Part shown: piece after piece, positions 36,346-43,910 of the stretch
How positions within the stretch are numbered: position 1 is the first letter of the stretch
Layout: each line of letters opens with the position of its first letter
Assembly (NCBI RefSeq): GCF_900108955.1
Contig: NZ_FNYA01000005.1
Location: 62,001 to 126,000, forward strand
Direction of reading: 5' to 3'
Source of the DNA: Flavobacterium terrigena
Lineage (GTDB): Bacteria > Bacteroidota > Bacteroidia > Flavobacteriales > Flavobacteriaceae
DNA: 64,000 nt
Translations under genes and position numbers: made by a program
The notes under the pieces: model-generated
What the model was told of the DNA's origin: nothing
Database searches by the model: none
What the model saw: only the letters and a program-made list of their open reading frames with translations

Positions 36346-36385
36346 ATTTTACACCAAATAAATTTCAATTTATTTGGTGTAAAAT
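36346..36385 (+). other. perfect 18-bp hairpin at the 5' end of the lipoprotein mRNA
   Basis: The arms 36346-36363 and 36368-36385 are exact reverse complements (left arm ATTTTACACCAAATAAAT) with loop TTCA. The predicted transcription start is within a base or two of the stem. No T-tract follows, so it is not a normal terminator. A 5'-terminal stem of this kind typically stabilises the mRNA. Confidence 0.7.
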
Positions 36386-36411
36386 TTATAAAATCACTAA
36401 TTTGTTAAATT

Positions 36412-36621
36412 ATGAAAAAAATTATTCTTTTATCAGCATTTGTTATCTCAACATTAGTTTCTTGTTCAACAGAAGATGCTCCAGTTTATAATAAAAATTC
36501 AAGCAAAACAAGTTTGAACAATAATGACCTAACAAATTTTTACATGACATTAAGAGATACTACGAGTAGAGAAACGGACTCTCTTGTTGAATCTGTAAAT
36601 CCAAAACCAATAAAACCATAA
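36412..36621 (+). CDS. 69-residue lipoprotein upstream of the sensor kinase
   Basis: Signal MKKIILLSAFVISTLVSC with lipobox LVSC (Cys18). The mature part of 52 residues is polar, Ser/Thr/Asn-rich and probably unstructured, ending VNPKPIKP. No family recognised. It is the first gene after a dyad promoter and a 5' hairpin, and lies 43 bp before the kinase. Its size, export and linkage make it a candidate signal, sensor accessory or stress reporter for the kinase, but there is no direct evidence. Confidence 0.75.
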   Translation: MKKIILLSAFVISTLVSCSTEDAPVYNKNSSKTSLNNNDLTNFYMTLRDTTSRETDSLVESVNPKPIKP

Positions 36622-36664
36622 ACTAAGGGTATTAATTCCTCATTTTTCATATTTTTGTAATATT

Positions 36665-38671
36665 ATGGGGAGATTAATAATTACAGTCATTTCAATATTC
36701 TTAATTTTTTCTTGTCAGGACCGGAAAAAATCAGAAAAAACAAAAGCTGATAATTTAATTTATAAAATTAAATTATCAGCAAGTTATAATGATTTAAGGT
36801 TAATTGAAGATGAAACAAATAGTTTCAAATACGATACTGTAATCAGAAATAATCTTGATGCTATTTCTGATAAATATTACGACTTAGAAAAATTTGAAGA
36901 TTACCATAGAGTAAGTAATACTATTTTAGAAGAATCAAAAAAAATTGAAGACACGGTAGGTATTATTGAAGGTCTTTGTAAAAAAGGTGCATATTATTCT
37001 AATATATACAAATTAGATAGTATGTATTTTTATTATACAAAAGCCGAAAATTACTCTATAAAAACCAAAAGCAAATACCTTTTAGGAACTATATTTTTAA
37101 ATAAAGCCGTAATAAATCAAAACCTAAACGATTATTATAATTCTGAGAAAAATTCATTTGAAGCCTTAAAAATTTTAAAAAACAAAAATGATTATTATCT
37201 CTTATACAATACCTATTTAAATATTGGATATGCATCATTTAATCAAAATGACGATAGAGAAGCATTAAAATATTTCCAAAAAGCATTAAATACTACTGAT
37301 AAAATTAAAAACAACACAACTGTTTTATCATTAAAAGGCCAAGCTTATTATTATTACTGTTTGGTTTATAATAAAAACAACAATTACAAAGCTTCTTATA
37401 TTTCTGCAGCAAAAGGATTAAGTCTAGATGATTTTAAAACAAAAGACCCTCATGTATTTTGCAATTTAAATAACTGTTTGGGGTATTCAAAATTCAAGTT
37501 AAACGATAGTAATGCAAAAACTCACTTTATAGAATCGTTAGCCATCGCCAAAAAGGCAAATAATATTTTTGCAATAAACACCTCAAATCTGTATTTAAGT
37601 GAATATTATTTGAAATATAATGATACCTCAAAAGCATTTTTACATGCCAATGAAGTTTTGCAAGCGGCAAATGAAAACAAACTATACGATGACAAACTAA
37701 AAGCATTGCTTCTTTTAGCAAAAGCTAGTCCAAATGCAGCGACAAATTATTTTGAAACTTACAAAACACTATCGGACAGCATTATAAATAACGAAAGACA
37801 AACAAGAGACAAATTTGCCAAAATCGATTATCAAACCAATGAAATTATTTCGGAAAAAGAAACCATTGAAAAACAAAAAGAATCTATATTACAACAATTA
37901 TGGTCCGTTTCTACGATAGCCATATTTATAATATTAGCCGTACTTTTATTTTATTTTATAAAATCTAGAAACTTAAAAAATAAAGAACTTATTTTCATTC
38001 AAGAACAACAAAATGCGAAAGAAGAAATTTATGAATTAATGTTAAACCAACAACATCGCATTGAAGAAGGAAAATATTCTGAAAAAAACAGAATTTCTCA
38101 AGAATTGCATGATGGAGTTATGGGGAAATTAATGGGCATCAGGCTAAATTTATTTATTTTAAAGAAAAGACAAGATCCAGATACTATTGAAAAATGTTTA
38201 CCGTTTATAGATGATATTCAAAATGTAGAAAAAGAAATCAGACAAATTGCACACGACTTAAATCAAAATTTATTTGACGACAATGTTACTTTTATTTCCA
38301 TTGTTGAAAATTTATTTACGATGATAAAAAGCCATTCTGATATTGAATTTATTTTACAAGTTGACGAAAGAATTGATTGGGATCTGATAAACAACAACAT
38401 CAAAATAAATATTTATAGAATCATTCAAGAAACATTACAAAACATTGATAAATACGCACAAGCTTCAAAGGTGAATCTTACAATGAATAAAAAAGAAAAT
38501 GAAATTCATATTACTATTGCCGATAATGGAATTGGTTTTAAACCCGACACGAGTAAAAAAGGAATCGGCTTAAGCAACATGAAAAAACGTATGGAAGAAA
38601 TTAATGGTAAATTCATTTTAGAATCAATTATTAATAAAGGCACCAAAATAAATTTAATATTTCAAATATAA
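36665..38671 (+). CDS. TPR-containing sensor histidine kinase (HisKA_3 family)
   Basis: 668 residues. N-terminal export signal with a lipobox-like IFSC (Cys17), then a periplasmic helical-repeat sensor (about 45-390) with TPR-like units such as YNTYLNIGYASFNQNDDREALKYF. One transmembrane helix (about 414-434, STIAIFIILAVLLFYFI), a short coiled coil, then the HisKA_3 box ISQELHDGVMGKL with His482, and a HATPase_c domain with NNNIKINIYRIIQETLQN, DNGIGF and GIGLSNMKKR. Such kinases pair with NarL/LuxR-type regulators, which is exactly the next gene (30 bp downstream). The signal sensed is unknown. Confidence 0.93.
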   Translation: MGRLIITVISIFLIFSCQDRKKSEKTKADNLIYKIKLSASYNDLRLIEDETNSFKYDTVIRNNLDAISDKYYDLEKFEDYHRVSNTILEESKKIEDTVGIIEGLCKKGAYYSNIYKLDSMYFYYTKAENYSIKTKSKYLLGTIFLNKAVINQNLNDYYNSEKNSFEALKILKNKNDYYLLYNTYLNIGYASFNQNDDREALKYFQKALNTTDKIKNNTTVLSLKGQAYYYYCLVYNKNNNYKASYISAAKGLSLDDFKTKDPHVFCNLNNCLGYSKFKLNDSNAKTHFIESLAIAKKANNIFAINTSNLYLSEYYLKYNDTSKAFLHANEVLQAANENKLYDDKLKALLLLAKASPNAATNYFETYKTLSDSIINNERQTRDKFAKIDYQTNEIISEKETIEKQKESILQQLWSVSTIAIFIILAVLLFYFIKSRNLKNKELIFIQEQQNAKEEIYELMLNQQHRIEEGKYSEKNRISQELHDGVMGKLMGIRLNLFILKKRQDPDTIEKCLPFIDDIQNVEKEIRQIAHDLNQNLFDDNVTFISIVENLFTMIKSHSDIEFILQVDERIDWDLINNNIKINIYRIIQETLQNIDKYAQASKVNLTMNKKENEIHITIADNGIGFKPDTSKKGIGLSNMKKRMEEINGKFILESIINKGTKINLIFQI

Positions 38672-38701
38672 TTATTACTTATTCTGATAAATAACAAAAA
38701 C

Positions 38702-39364
38702 ATGACTTCAAACATATTATTGGTCGATGATCATCCCGCAATCTTAAACGGATACTTATCTGTTTTAGGCTTTAATGATAAAGACATTGAGCTTGTTCCT
38801 ACATTTTGTTATACTTGTGAAGACGCTTATAATGCTATCACAAATCCAGAACAACAAGAATTTTTCGATTTCATTTTCTTAGATAGAAGTTTGCCTCCTT
38901 ACCCAGAAATGAAAATCAGGTTTGGTGAAGATTTAGCTATCCTAGCAAGAGAACACCATAGCAAAGCCAAAATTATTATGCTAACAGCACATGCGGAGTC
39001 TTTTATTATTTACGATATTTTACACAAAGCCAGACCAAATGGATTAATTATAAAAAGTGATGCCACTGGCGATGTATTACTTGATGCATTTCATGATGTT
39101 ATTGACGGCAAAACCTACTATAGCCCGACTGTAAGTGATAGCATGAAAGATTTATTAGTAAGAGAAGATTATTTAGACAGTATTAATAGACAAATAATAG
39201 TTTTATTAGCTCAAGGTTTCAAAAACAAAACCATTGCCACACAATTAGGCTTAAGCGACAGTACAGTTGAAAAAAGAAAATCAAAGATTAAAGATTTCTT
39301 TCTAATCAATAAAAGCACTGATGAAGAGCTTATCAATGAGGCTAAAAAACTAGGTTTTATTTGA
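38702..39364 (+). CDS. NarL/LuxR-type response regulator
   Basis: 220 residues. The receiver domain (1-130) has the acidic pair in LLVDDHP and phospho-acceptor Asp61 in FIFLDRS, plus the Thr/Lys positions (MLTAHAE, IIKSDA). The C-terminal GerE/LuxR helix-turn-helix (about 155-210) has IIVLLAQGFKNKTIATQLGL and STVEKRKSKIKDFF. Partner of the upstream kinase. Only 12 bp separate its stop from the first copy of the dyad TTACG-N7-CGTAA. Dimeric LuxR-type domains bind such 17-bp dyads, so it is the obvious candidate to bind all eight sites in this window. That binding is inference. Confidence 0.93.
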   Translation: MTSNILLVDDHPAILNGYLSVLGFNDKDIELVPTFCYTCEDAYNAITNPEQQEFFDFIFLDRSLPPYPEMKIRFGEDLAILAREHHSKAKIIMLTAHAESFIIYDILHKARPNGLIIKSDATGDVLLDAFHDVIDGKTYYSPTVSDSMKDLLVREDYLDSINRQIIVLLAQGFKNKTIATQLGLSDSTVEKRKSKIKDFFLINKSTDEELINEAKKLGFI

Positions 39365-39376
39365 TTTTAACTTTTT

Positions 39377-39422
39377 TTACGGCAAAGCCGTAATTCAGAA
39401 TACAATCAAACCCTTAATTTTG
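39377..39422 (+). promoter_or_regulatory. dyad operator and -7 of sRNA unit 1
   Basis: Perfect dyad TTACGGC-AAA-GCCGTAA at 39377-39393, 21-bp spacer, -7 box TAATTTTG at 39415-39422 (exact TAnnTTTG). Confidence 0.8.
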
Positions 39423-39428
39423 ACTTAT

Positions 39429-39509
39429 AATTATTATTTCATTGAACAAATTTGGGGTTGTTAAGTGAATTAAATCCGTCTGAAGCCTTTCAGACGGATT
39501 TTTCTTTTT
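39429..39509 (+). ncRNA. predicted small RNA 1 of the array
   Basis: About 80 nt. Start predicted 7 nt after the -7 box. The unstructured U/A-rich 5' part leads to the conserved core GGGGTTGTTAAGTGAATT and ends with an intrinsic terminator: stem AATCCGTCTGA/TCAGACGGATT (39473-39500) and T-tract. No start codon and ORF of note inside. The core is the likely seed for base-pairing with targets. Confidence 0.75.
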
Positions 39510-39539
39510 ATACCAAACTCAAAACAATTTTAACATTTT

Positions 39540-39585
39540 TTACGCTAAAGCCGTAACCTAAAGCATCAATAAATCATTTACTTTG
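39540..39585 (+). promoter_or_regulatory. dyad operator and -7 of sRNA unit 2
   Basis: Dyad TTACG-CTAAAGC-CGTAA at 39540-39556 with upstream TTTTAACAT, 21-bp spacer, -7 box TTACTTTG at 39578-39585 (one mismatch to TAnnTTTG). Confidence 0.78.
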
Positions 39586-39591
39586 TTTTAA

Positions 39592-39662
39592 TAATTTTTC
39601 ATTAAACAAGGGGTTGTTAAGTGAATTTAAAATCCGCCTGGCACTTTCAGGCGGATTTTTTT
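39592..39662 (+). ncRNA. predicted small RNA 2 of the array
   Basis: About 71 nt, B-type. Shares CATTAAACAA then GGGGTTGTTAAGTGAATT with the others; lacks the ATTT before GGGG found in A-type units. Terminator stem AATCCGCCTG/CAGGCGGATT then seven T. Compared with unit 4, one C-G pair replaces U-A, which conserves the stem. Confidence 0.75.
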
Positions 39663-39691
39663 ATTCAAAAACAATAAGTCTTTAACATTTT

Positions 39692-39737
39692 TTACGGCAA
39701 AGCCGTAATTCAAAATACAAACAAACCCTTAATTTTG
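39692..39737 (+). promoter_or_regulatory. dyad operator and -7 of sRNA unit 3
   Basis: Perfect dyad TTACGGC-AAA-GCCGTAA at 39692-39708 with upstream TTTAACAT, 21-bp spacer, -7 box TAATTTTG at 39730-39737. Confidence 0.8.
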
Positions 39738-39743
39738 ACTTAT

Positions 39744-39823
39744 AATTATTATTTCATTGAACAAATTTGGGGTTGTTAAGTGAATTAAATCCGTCTGAAG
39801 TCTTCAGGCGGATTTTTCTTTTT
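39744..39823 (+). ncRNA. predicted small RNA 3 of the array
   Basis: About 80 nt, A-type, almost identical to sRNA 1. The terminator stem has CCGTCTG opposite CAGGCGG, i.e. a U-G wobble where unit 1 has U-A and unit 2 has C-G. The loop is shortened but pairing is kept by extra AAG/CTT pairs. Confidence 0.75.
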
Positions 39824-39853
39824 ATACCAAACTCAAAACAATTTTAACATTTT

Positions 39854-39899
39854 TTACGCTAAAACCGTAACCCAAAGCATCAATAAATCATTTACTTTG
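39854..39899 (+). promoter_or_regulatory. dyad operator and -7 of sRNA unit 4
   Basis: Dyad TTACG-CTAAAAC-CGTAA at 39854-39870 with upstream TTTTAACAT, 21-bp spacer, -7 box TTACTTTG at 39892-39899. Confidence 0.78.
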
Positions 39900-39905
39900 T
39901 TTTAA

Positions 39906-39976
39906 TAATTTTTCATTAAGCAAGGGGTTGTTAAGTGAATTTATAATCCGTCTGACACTTTCAGACGGATTTTTTT
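39906..39976 (+). ncRNA. predicted small RNA 4 of the array
   Basis: About 71 nt, B-type, almost identical to sRNA 2. Contains CATTAAGCAA then the core GGGGTTGTTAAGTGAATT, and terminator stem AATCCGTCTGA/TCAGACGGATT followed by seven T. Confidence 0.75.
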
Positions 39977-40007
39977 GTATCAAATCAAAGTTCGTTTTTA
40001 ACATTTT

Positions 40008-40053
40008 TTACGAAAAATCCGTAACAAAAAAACGCTATTCAAAAGTAATTTTA
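40008..40053 (+). promoter_or_regulatory. fifth array promoter, driving a tiny ORF
   Basis: Dyad TTACG-AAAAATC-CGTAA at 40008-40024 with upstream TTTTAACAT, 21-bp spacer, -7 box TAATTTTA at 40046-40053. Predicted start near 40060, 16 bp before an ATG. Confidence 0.75.
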
Positions 40054-40075
40054 CACTTGAAAAAAATTAGAAATC

Positions 40076-40147
40076 ATGATAAAATTAATTATCACAACAA
40101 TTGCTTTTTTAACAGCTTTATTCGCTAGTAACTTACTACTAAAATAA
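40076..40147 (+). CDS. 23-residue hydrophobic peptide of the regulon
   Basis: ATG at 40076, TAA at 40145-40147. Sequence begins MIKLIITTIAFLTALFAS and ends with a lysine: one short hydrophobic helix after a basic start, like a signal peptide without cargo or a small membrane peptide. It has its own dyad promoter with perfect spacing and is followed by a weak hairpin (TTGATTT/AAATCAA, GCTC/GAGC, 40150-40180) and a T-run. Could be a membrane-acting regulator, a type I toxin-like peptide or a pheromone precursor. Not detected by length-limited gene callers. Confidence 0.55.
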   Translation: MIKLIITTIAFLTALFASNLLLK

Positions 40148-40236
40148 AAAGCTCCCGGTTGATTTCAACAAATCAAAGAGCAATATCATTTTTTAGATTT
40201 TGTACTAAAAGATGTATTACCAACAAATAAAATAAT

Positions 40237-40527
40237 ATGCGAAAATTTAATTATACAAAAATTACTTCTACGGATTTAATTTTGGAAGTTGACATTAATA
40301 ATTTATCAAAAGATGAGCAAATTTCAATGTTTGGAAAAGTTTACTCGCCTGAAACCGAAACAGAAAATGCTGCATTTGTTCAGGAAGAAGATTTTATTTT
40401 TGAAATAAATATTATGTTATACCTCGAGTTAGATCCGGCTTATAGCTTATTAAAAAAAGGAACTTATCCTTTGCGATTTAGAGAAGAAAAAGTTCAGGTT
40501 TTACTTTCGTTATCACCTCTTGAGTAA
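40237..40527 (+). CDS. hypothetical 96-residue protein
   Basis: Cytoplasmic, no signal. Starts MRKFNYTKITSTDLILEVDIN and contains a run of acidic and aromatic residues (FVQEEDFIFEINIMLYLELDP) ending LLSLSPLE. Alternating strands and a helix suggest a small alpha/beta domain. No family recognised. It follows the sRNA array on the same strand, with the weak terminator of the tiny ORF between. No dyad is found directly in front of it. Confidence 0.65.
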   Translation: MRKFNYTKITSTDLILEVDINNLSKDEQISMFGKVYSPETETENAAFVQEEDFIFEINIMLYLELDPAYSLLKKGTYPLRFREEKVQVLLSLSPLE

Positions 40528-40552
40528 TTTATATTTTACTTTATTAAACCAA

Positions 40553-41290
40553 TTAAATTCTACCTATTTCATTTGGATATAATTCAGGTAACACATCACT
40601 TTGCCAAAATTCTTTCGTATCAATATCCATAATAGTTAATGCGCCTTTAAAAGCCGCACCTGTGTCTAAATTCCATACCGTATTTTTCAAAAGCGGCACT
40701 ACTTTTTCTGTCTTCGAAACTGGTGTATGCCCAATATATATTTCAGAATAAATTTTTAATCTTTTAGGATAAAAATCTGAAGCTTTGTCCATCGTTTCAT
40801 CTAAACACAAAGCCATTTCCCAAAGCGTTCTGTCCCAATACATCATTCTTGAAAAATACTCCAAAGTAACACCGTTCAAATTGGTAAATCCGGCATGTAC
40901 AAACAATCTGTTTTGTGTGTCTAAATGATAATTTTGTAAGGATTTTAGAAACAGAACATGCTGTTGTTTTACTTCATCAGAAACATTTACATATGCGTCA
41001 ACCGTAGCTTTTCCACCATGTTTAAACCACATTTCTTCATTCAAACTTTCATGGCGATATTCCAACCAATCCAAAAGCAATTCATCATGATTTCCTCTGA
41101 TAAAAATGCAATTTTGTTTTTGAGATAAACCAATTAAAAAGTCTAATACTTCTGGCGATTGACTCCAACCATCTACATAATCTCCTAAAAAAATTAAAGT
41201 ATCGTTCGTGTTTATATTGGCTCTTTCTAAAACTTGAATAACTGCTTTTAATCCTCCGTGTATGTCGCCAATAACTAATGTTCTGCTCAT
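40553..41290 (-). CDS. calcineurin-like serine/threonine phosphatase or diadenosine tetraphosphatase
   Basis: 245 residues. A full metallophosphoesterase set: GDIHGG (8-13), FLGDYVDGWSQSPEV, FIRGNHDELLLDWL, VHAGF and IGHTPV. The order and spacing match the PP2A-like / ApaH / PrpE group of small cytoplasmic protein or dinucleoside-polyphosphate phosphatases. Substrate cannot be read from sequence. Monocistronic and convergent with the 96-residue ORF. Confidence 0.9.
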   Translation of the reverse strand: MSRTLVIGDIHGGLKAVIQVLERANINTNDTLIFLGDYVDGWSQSPEVLDFLIGLSQKQNCIFIRGNHDELLLDWLEYRHESLNEEMWFKHGGKATVDAYVNVSDEVKQQHVLFLKSLQNYHLDTQNRLFVHAGFTNLNGVTLEYFSRMMYWDRTLWEMALCLDETMDKASDFYPKRLKIYSEIYIGHTPVSKTEKVVPLLKNTVWNLDTGAAFKGALTIMDIDTKEFWQSDVLPELYPNEIGRI

Positions 41291-41414
41291 TTATATATCG
41301 TAAAATAGAAGTACCAATGTACAAATAAAACTTCAATTGCAAAACATGACATTTGTTAGGTTTATATTTTAAGAATTACTTATCTTTGTATTTTAATTCA
41401 ATCTAAATAAGTTC

Positions 41415-41654
41415 GTGAGCGATTCTAATGCTTCCATGCTGAAAAAAGGGCAAAGCGCCCAAATTACCGATATTAATATTGACGAAATTCCATTGAAACT
41501 AATTGAAATGGGATGTTTGCCTGGTAATGACATTGAATTAATTCAAATTGCTCCAATGGGCGATCCTCTATTTTTTAACGTTAATGATTCGAAAGTGGCT
41601 ATTAGAATAAAAACCGCGCGAGCAATCTATATCAGTCTAGAATCTATTAAATAA
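41415..41654 (+). CDS. feoA: ferrous iron transport protein A
   Basis: 79 residues, SH3-like FeoA fold (LKKGQSAQITDINIDEIPLKLIEMGCLPGNDIEL; here LIEMGCLPG is the core motif). The first codon is GTG at 41415; an ATG at 41436 is an alternative that also leaves the domain complete. Promoter -7 TATCTTTG at 41381-41388. feoA directly abuts feoB. FeoA binds the cytosolic part of FeoB and modulates Fe2+ uptake. Confidence 0.93.
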   Translation: MSDSNASMLKKGQSAQITDINIDEIPLKLIEMGCLPGNDIELIQIAPMGDPLFFNVNDSKVAIRIKTARAIYISLESIK

Positions 41655-43748
41655 ATGACTCCAAAAATCATAAAAGTTGCACTAATTGGTAATCCAAATG
41701 TTGGAAAGACTTCTGTATTCAACCAATTGACAGGTTTAAATCAGCAAGTTGGAAACTATCCTGGAATTACCGTTGATAAAAAAACTGGTATTTCGAAATT
41801 AAATCAGATTACCAAAGCAAAAATTATTGATTTACCTGGAACATATAGTTTAAACGCAAATTCTATTGACGAAAATGTTGTGATTGAATTGCTTTTAAAC
41901 AAAAACGATGAAGATTTTCCAGATGTTGCCGTTGTAGTAACCGAAGTGGAAAACCTAAAACGAAATTTATTACTTTTTACTCAAATAAAAGACCTTGAAA
42001 TTCCTACGTTACTTGTGATTAACATGAGTGACCGAATGAAACAAAAAGGGATTGAATTAGATATTCCGTTACTGGAAACTGCTTTAAAAACTAAAATCGC
42101 TTTAATTAGTTCTCGAAAAAATATCGGAATTGATACGATTAAAGAATTGATTATAAATTACAAAAAACTTTCAACAGAACCTTGTTTAAATGCGAGTTCA
42201 ATTGATGAAGAATATTTCAACAGATTACGAAAAGCGTTTCCAAATCAGTTGCTTTACAAACTTTGGTTGGTAATTACACAAGACGTTAATTTCTTGAACT
42301 TACAACGTAATGAAATTGAAAATACGTTTACACGTTCGCATACCGAATTAAAAAAACTTCAACAAAAAGAAACCATAAAACGCTATCAATTTATTAATGA
42401 TACGTTGAAAGTGGCTCAAAAAATTGACAAAACTAAAGCTACCGATTTTCAAAGTAGATTAGATAATATTTTAACGCATAAAGTTTTTGGTTACCTAATT
42501 TTCTTCGGAGTTTTAATGCTTATTTTTCAATCTATTTTCGATTGGAGTAGTATTCCAATGGATTTTATAGACACTACTTTTTCAAAACTAAGTGCACTTA
42601 CCAAAGACAATCTTCCGCAAGGAAAATTCACCGATTTACTATCAGACGGAATCATTCCTGGAATTGGTGGAATTGTAATTTTCATTCCGCAAATCGCCTT
42701 TCTTTTCTTATTTATTTCGGTATTAGAAGAAAGCGGTTATATGAGTCGAGTTGTGTTTTTGATGGATAAAATCATGCGTAAATTCGGATTGTCAGGAAAA
42801 AGTATTGTGCCATTAATTTCTGGAACAGCTTGTGCAATTCCAGCCATTATGAGCACGAGAAATATCGAAAACTGGAAAGAACGTTTAATTACCATATTAA
42901 TTACGCCTTTCATCACATGTTCGGCACGATTACCTGTTTATGCGATTTTAATTTCCTTAATCATACCGGAAAAACGCTTTTTAGGTTTTAGTTTACAAGG
43001 TTTAACCTTAATGGCTTTGTATTTATTGGCGTTTGTTGTAGCAATTGCTTCGGCTTATATTTTAAACAAATTGTTAAAACTAAAATGCAAATCGTATTTT
43101 GTAGTTGAAATGCCGAGTTATAAAGTCCCAATGTTCAAAAATGTAGCCTTAAATGTATTAGAAAAAACTAAGGCTTTCGTAACTGGTGCTGGAAAAATAA
43201 TTTTAGCCATTTCAATTGTATTGTGGTTTTTAGGTTCACATGGCTCATCGAACTTTGATAATGCAGAAAAAATTATCGCAGAAAAAAACACGAACTCTCG
43301 TTTAGAAAAAGGAGTTTTTGAAAATCAGGTTAGCGCTTACAAATTAGAAAATTCGTATATGGGAATTATGGGTAAAACCATAGAACCTGTTATCAAACCT
43401 TTGGGTTACGATTGGAAAATTGGAATTGCGGTGGTGAGTTCATTTGCTGCTCGTGAAGTATTTGTAGGAACATTAGCCACCATTTATAGTGTAGGAAATC
43501 AAAGCGATGAAGAATCGACCATAAAAATGAAAATGGCAGAAGATATTGATGCAAATGGCAACAGAATTTTCAATTTTGCAACAGGAATTTCACTACTTTT
43601 ATTCTACGCTTTTGCGATGCAATGTGTAAGTACGCTTGCCATTGTGAAAAAAGAAACAAACTCTTGGAAATGGCCTATAATTCAATTGGTTTTCATGAGT
43701 GGATTTGCTTATGTTGTGGCTTTAATTGCTTATCAAACACTAAAATAA
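41655..43748 (+). CDS. feoB: ferrous iron transport protein B (GTPase-permease)
   Basis: 697 residues. The N-terminal G domain has G1 GNPNVGKTS, switch region NYPGITVDKKTG, G3 DLPGTYSL and G4 NMSD. The membrane part (from about residue 280) contains the two Gate motifs (ISGTACAIPAIMSTR and VVSSFAAREVFVGT, with the Cys that is thought to take part in Fe2+ movement) and about eight helices. It imports Fe2+ through the inner membrane. Stop-to-start abutment with feoA shows co-translation. Confidence 0.97.
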   Translation: MTPKIIKVALIGNPNVGKTSVFNQLTGLNQQVGNYPGITVDKKTGISKLNQITKAKIIDLPGTYSLNANSIDENVVIELLLNKNDEDFPDVAVVVTEVENLKRNLLLFTQIKDLEIPTLLVINMSDRMKQKGIELDIPLLETALKTKIALISSRKNIGIDTIKELIINYKKLSTEPCLNASSIDEEYFNRLRKAFPNQLLYKLWLVITQDVNFLNLQRNEIENTFTRSHTELKKLQQKETIKRYQFINDTLKVAQKIDKTKATDFQSRLDNILTHKVFGYLIFFGVLMLIFQSIFDWSSIPMDFIDTTFSKLSALTKDNLPQGKFTDLLSDGIIPGIGGIVIFIPQIAFLFLFISVLEESGYMSRVVFLMDKIMRKFGLSGKSIVPLISGTACAIPAIMSTRNIENWKERLITILITPFITCSARLPVYAILISLIIPEKRFLGFSLQGLTLMALYLLAFVVAIASAYILNKLLKLKCKSYFVVEMPSYKVPMFKNVALNVLEKTKAFVTGAGKIILAISIVLWFLGSHGSSNFDNAEKIIAEKNTNSRLEKGVFENQVSAYKLENSYMGIMGKTIEPVIKPLGYDWKIGIAVVSSFAAREVFVGTLATIYSVGNQSDEESTIKMKMAEDIDANGNRIFNFATGISLLLFYAFAMQCVSTLAIVKKETNSWKWPIIQLVFMSGFAYVVALIAYQTLK

Positions 43749-43749
43749 A

Positions 43750-43869
43750 ATGCAAGAAATTTTAACATACATCTGTTTAGGTTTGGCTTTAGGGTTTTTA
43801 ATTAAAAAATTCTTTTGGAAGAAAAAATCCAACAAAAAAGGTTGTGGAGACAATTGCGATTGTAAATAA
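43750..43869 (+). CDS. FeoB-associated Cys-rich membrane peptide
   Basis: 39 residues, ATG at 43750, one base after the feoB stop. One transmembrane helix (ILTYICLGLALGFLIKKFF), then a basic stretch and a cysteine cluster (GCGDNCDCK: Cys32, Cys36, Cys38). This is the known small FeoB-associated Cys-rich type, comparable to FeoC in position. The cysteines could bind iron or an Fe-S cluster at the cytosolic face. Confidence 0.82.
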   Translation: MQEILTYICLGLALGFLIKKFFWKKKSNKKGCGDNCDCK

Positions 43870-43910
43870 TTTCACGGCACCATTTTTGATTGAAAAGAGA
43901 AAACCATTCT

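Larger units (their letters stand above)
39366..39980 (+). repeat. tandem array of four operator-promoter-sRNA-terminator units
   Basis: Two nearly identical blocks (offset about 315 bp) each contain an A-type unit (39377 and 39692) and a B-type unit (39540 and 39854). A and B share the dyad, the 21-bp spacer, the core GGGGTTGTTAAGTGAATT and a terminator stem, so the array arose by two rounds of duplication. There is no ORF worth noting in the units. Confidence 0.85.

Noticed and set aside
39366..39980. Direct repeats that at first sight could be a CRISPR array
   Set aside because: Repeat units are 140-170 bp, nearly identical across their full length, with promoters and terminators; there are no short repeats with unique spacers and no cas genes.
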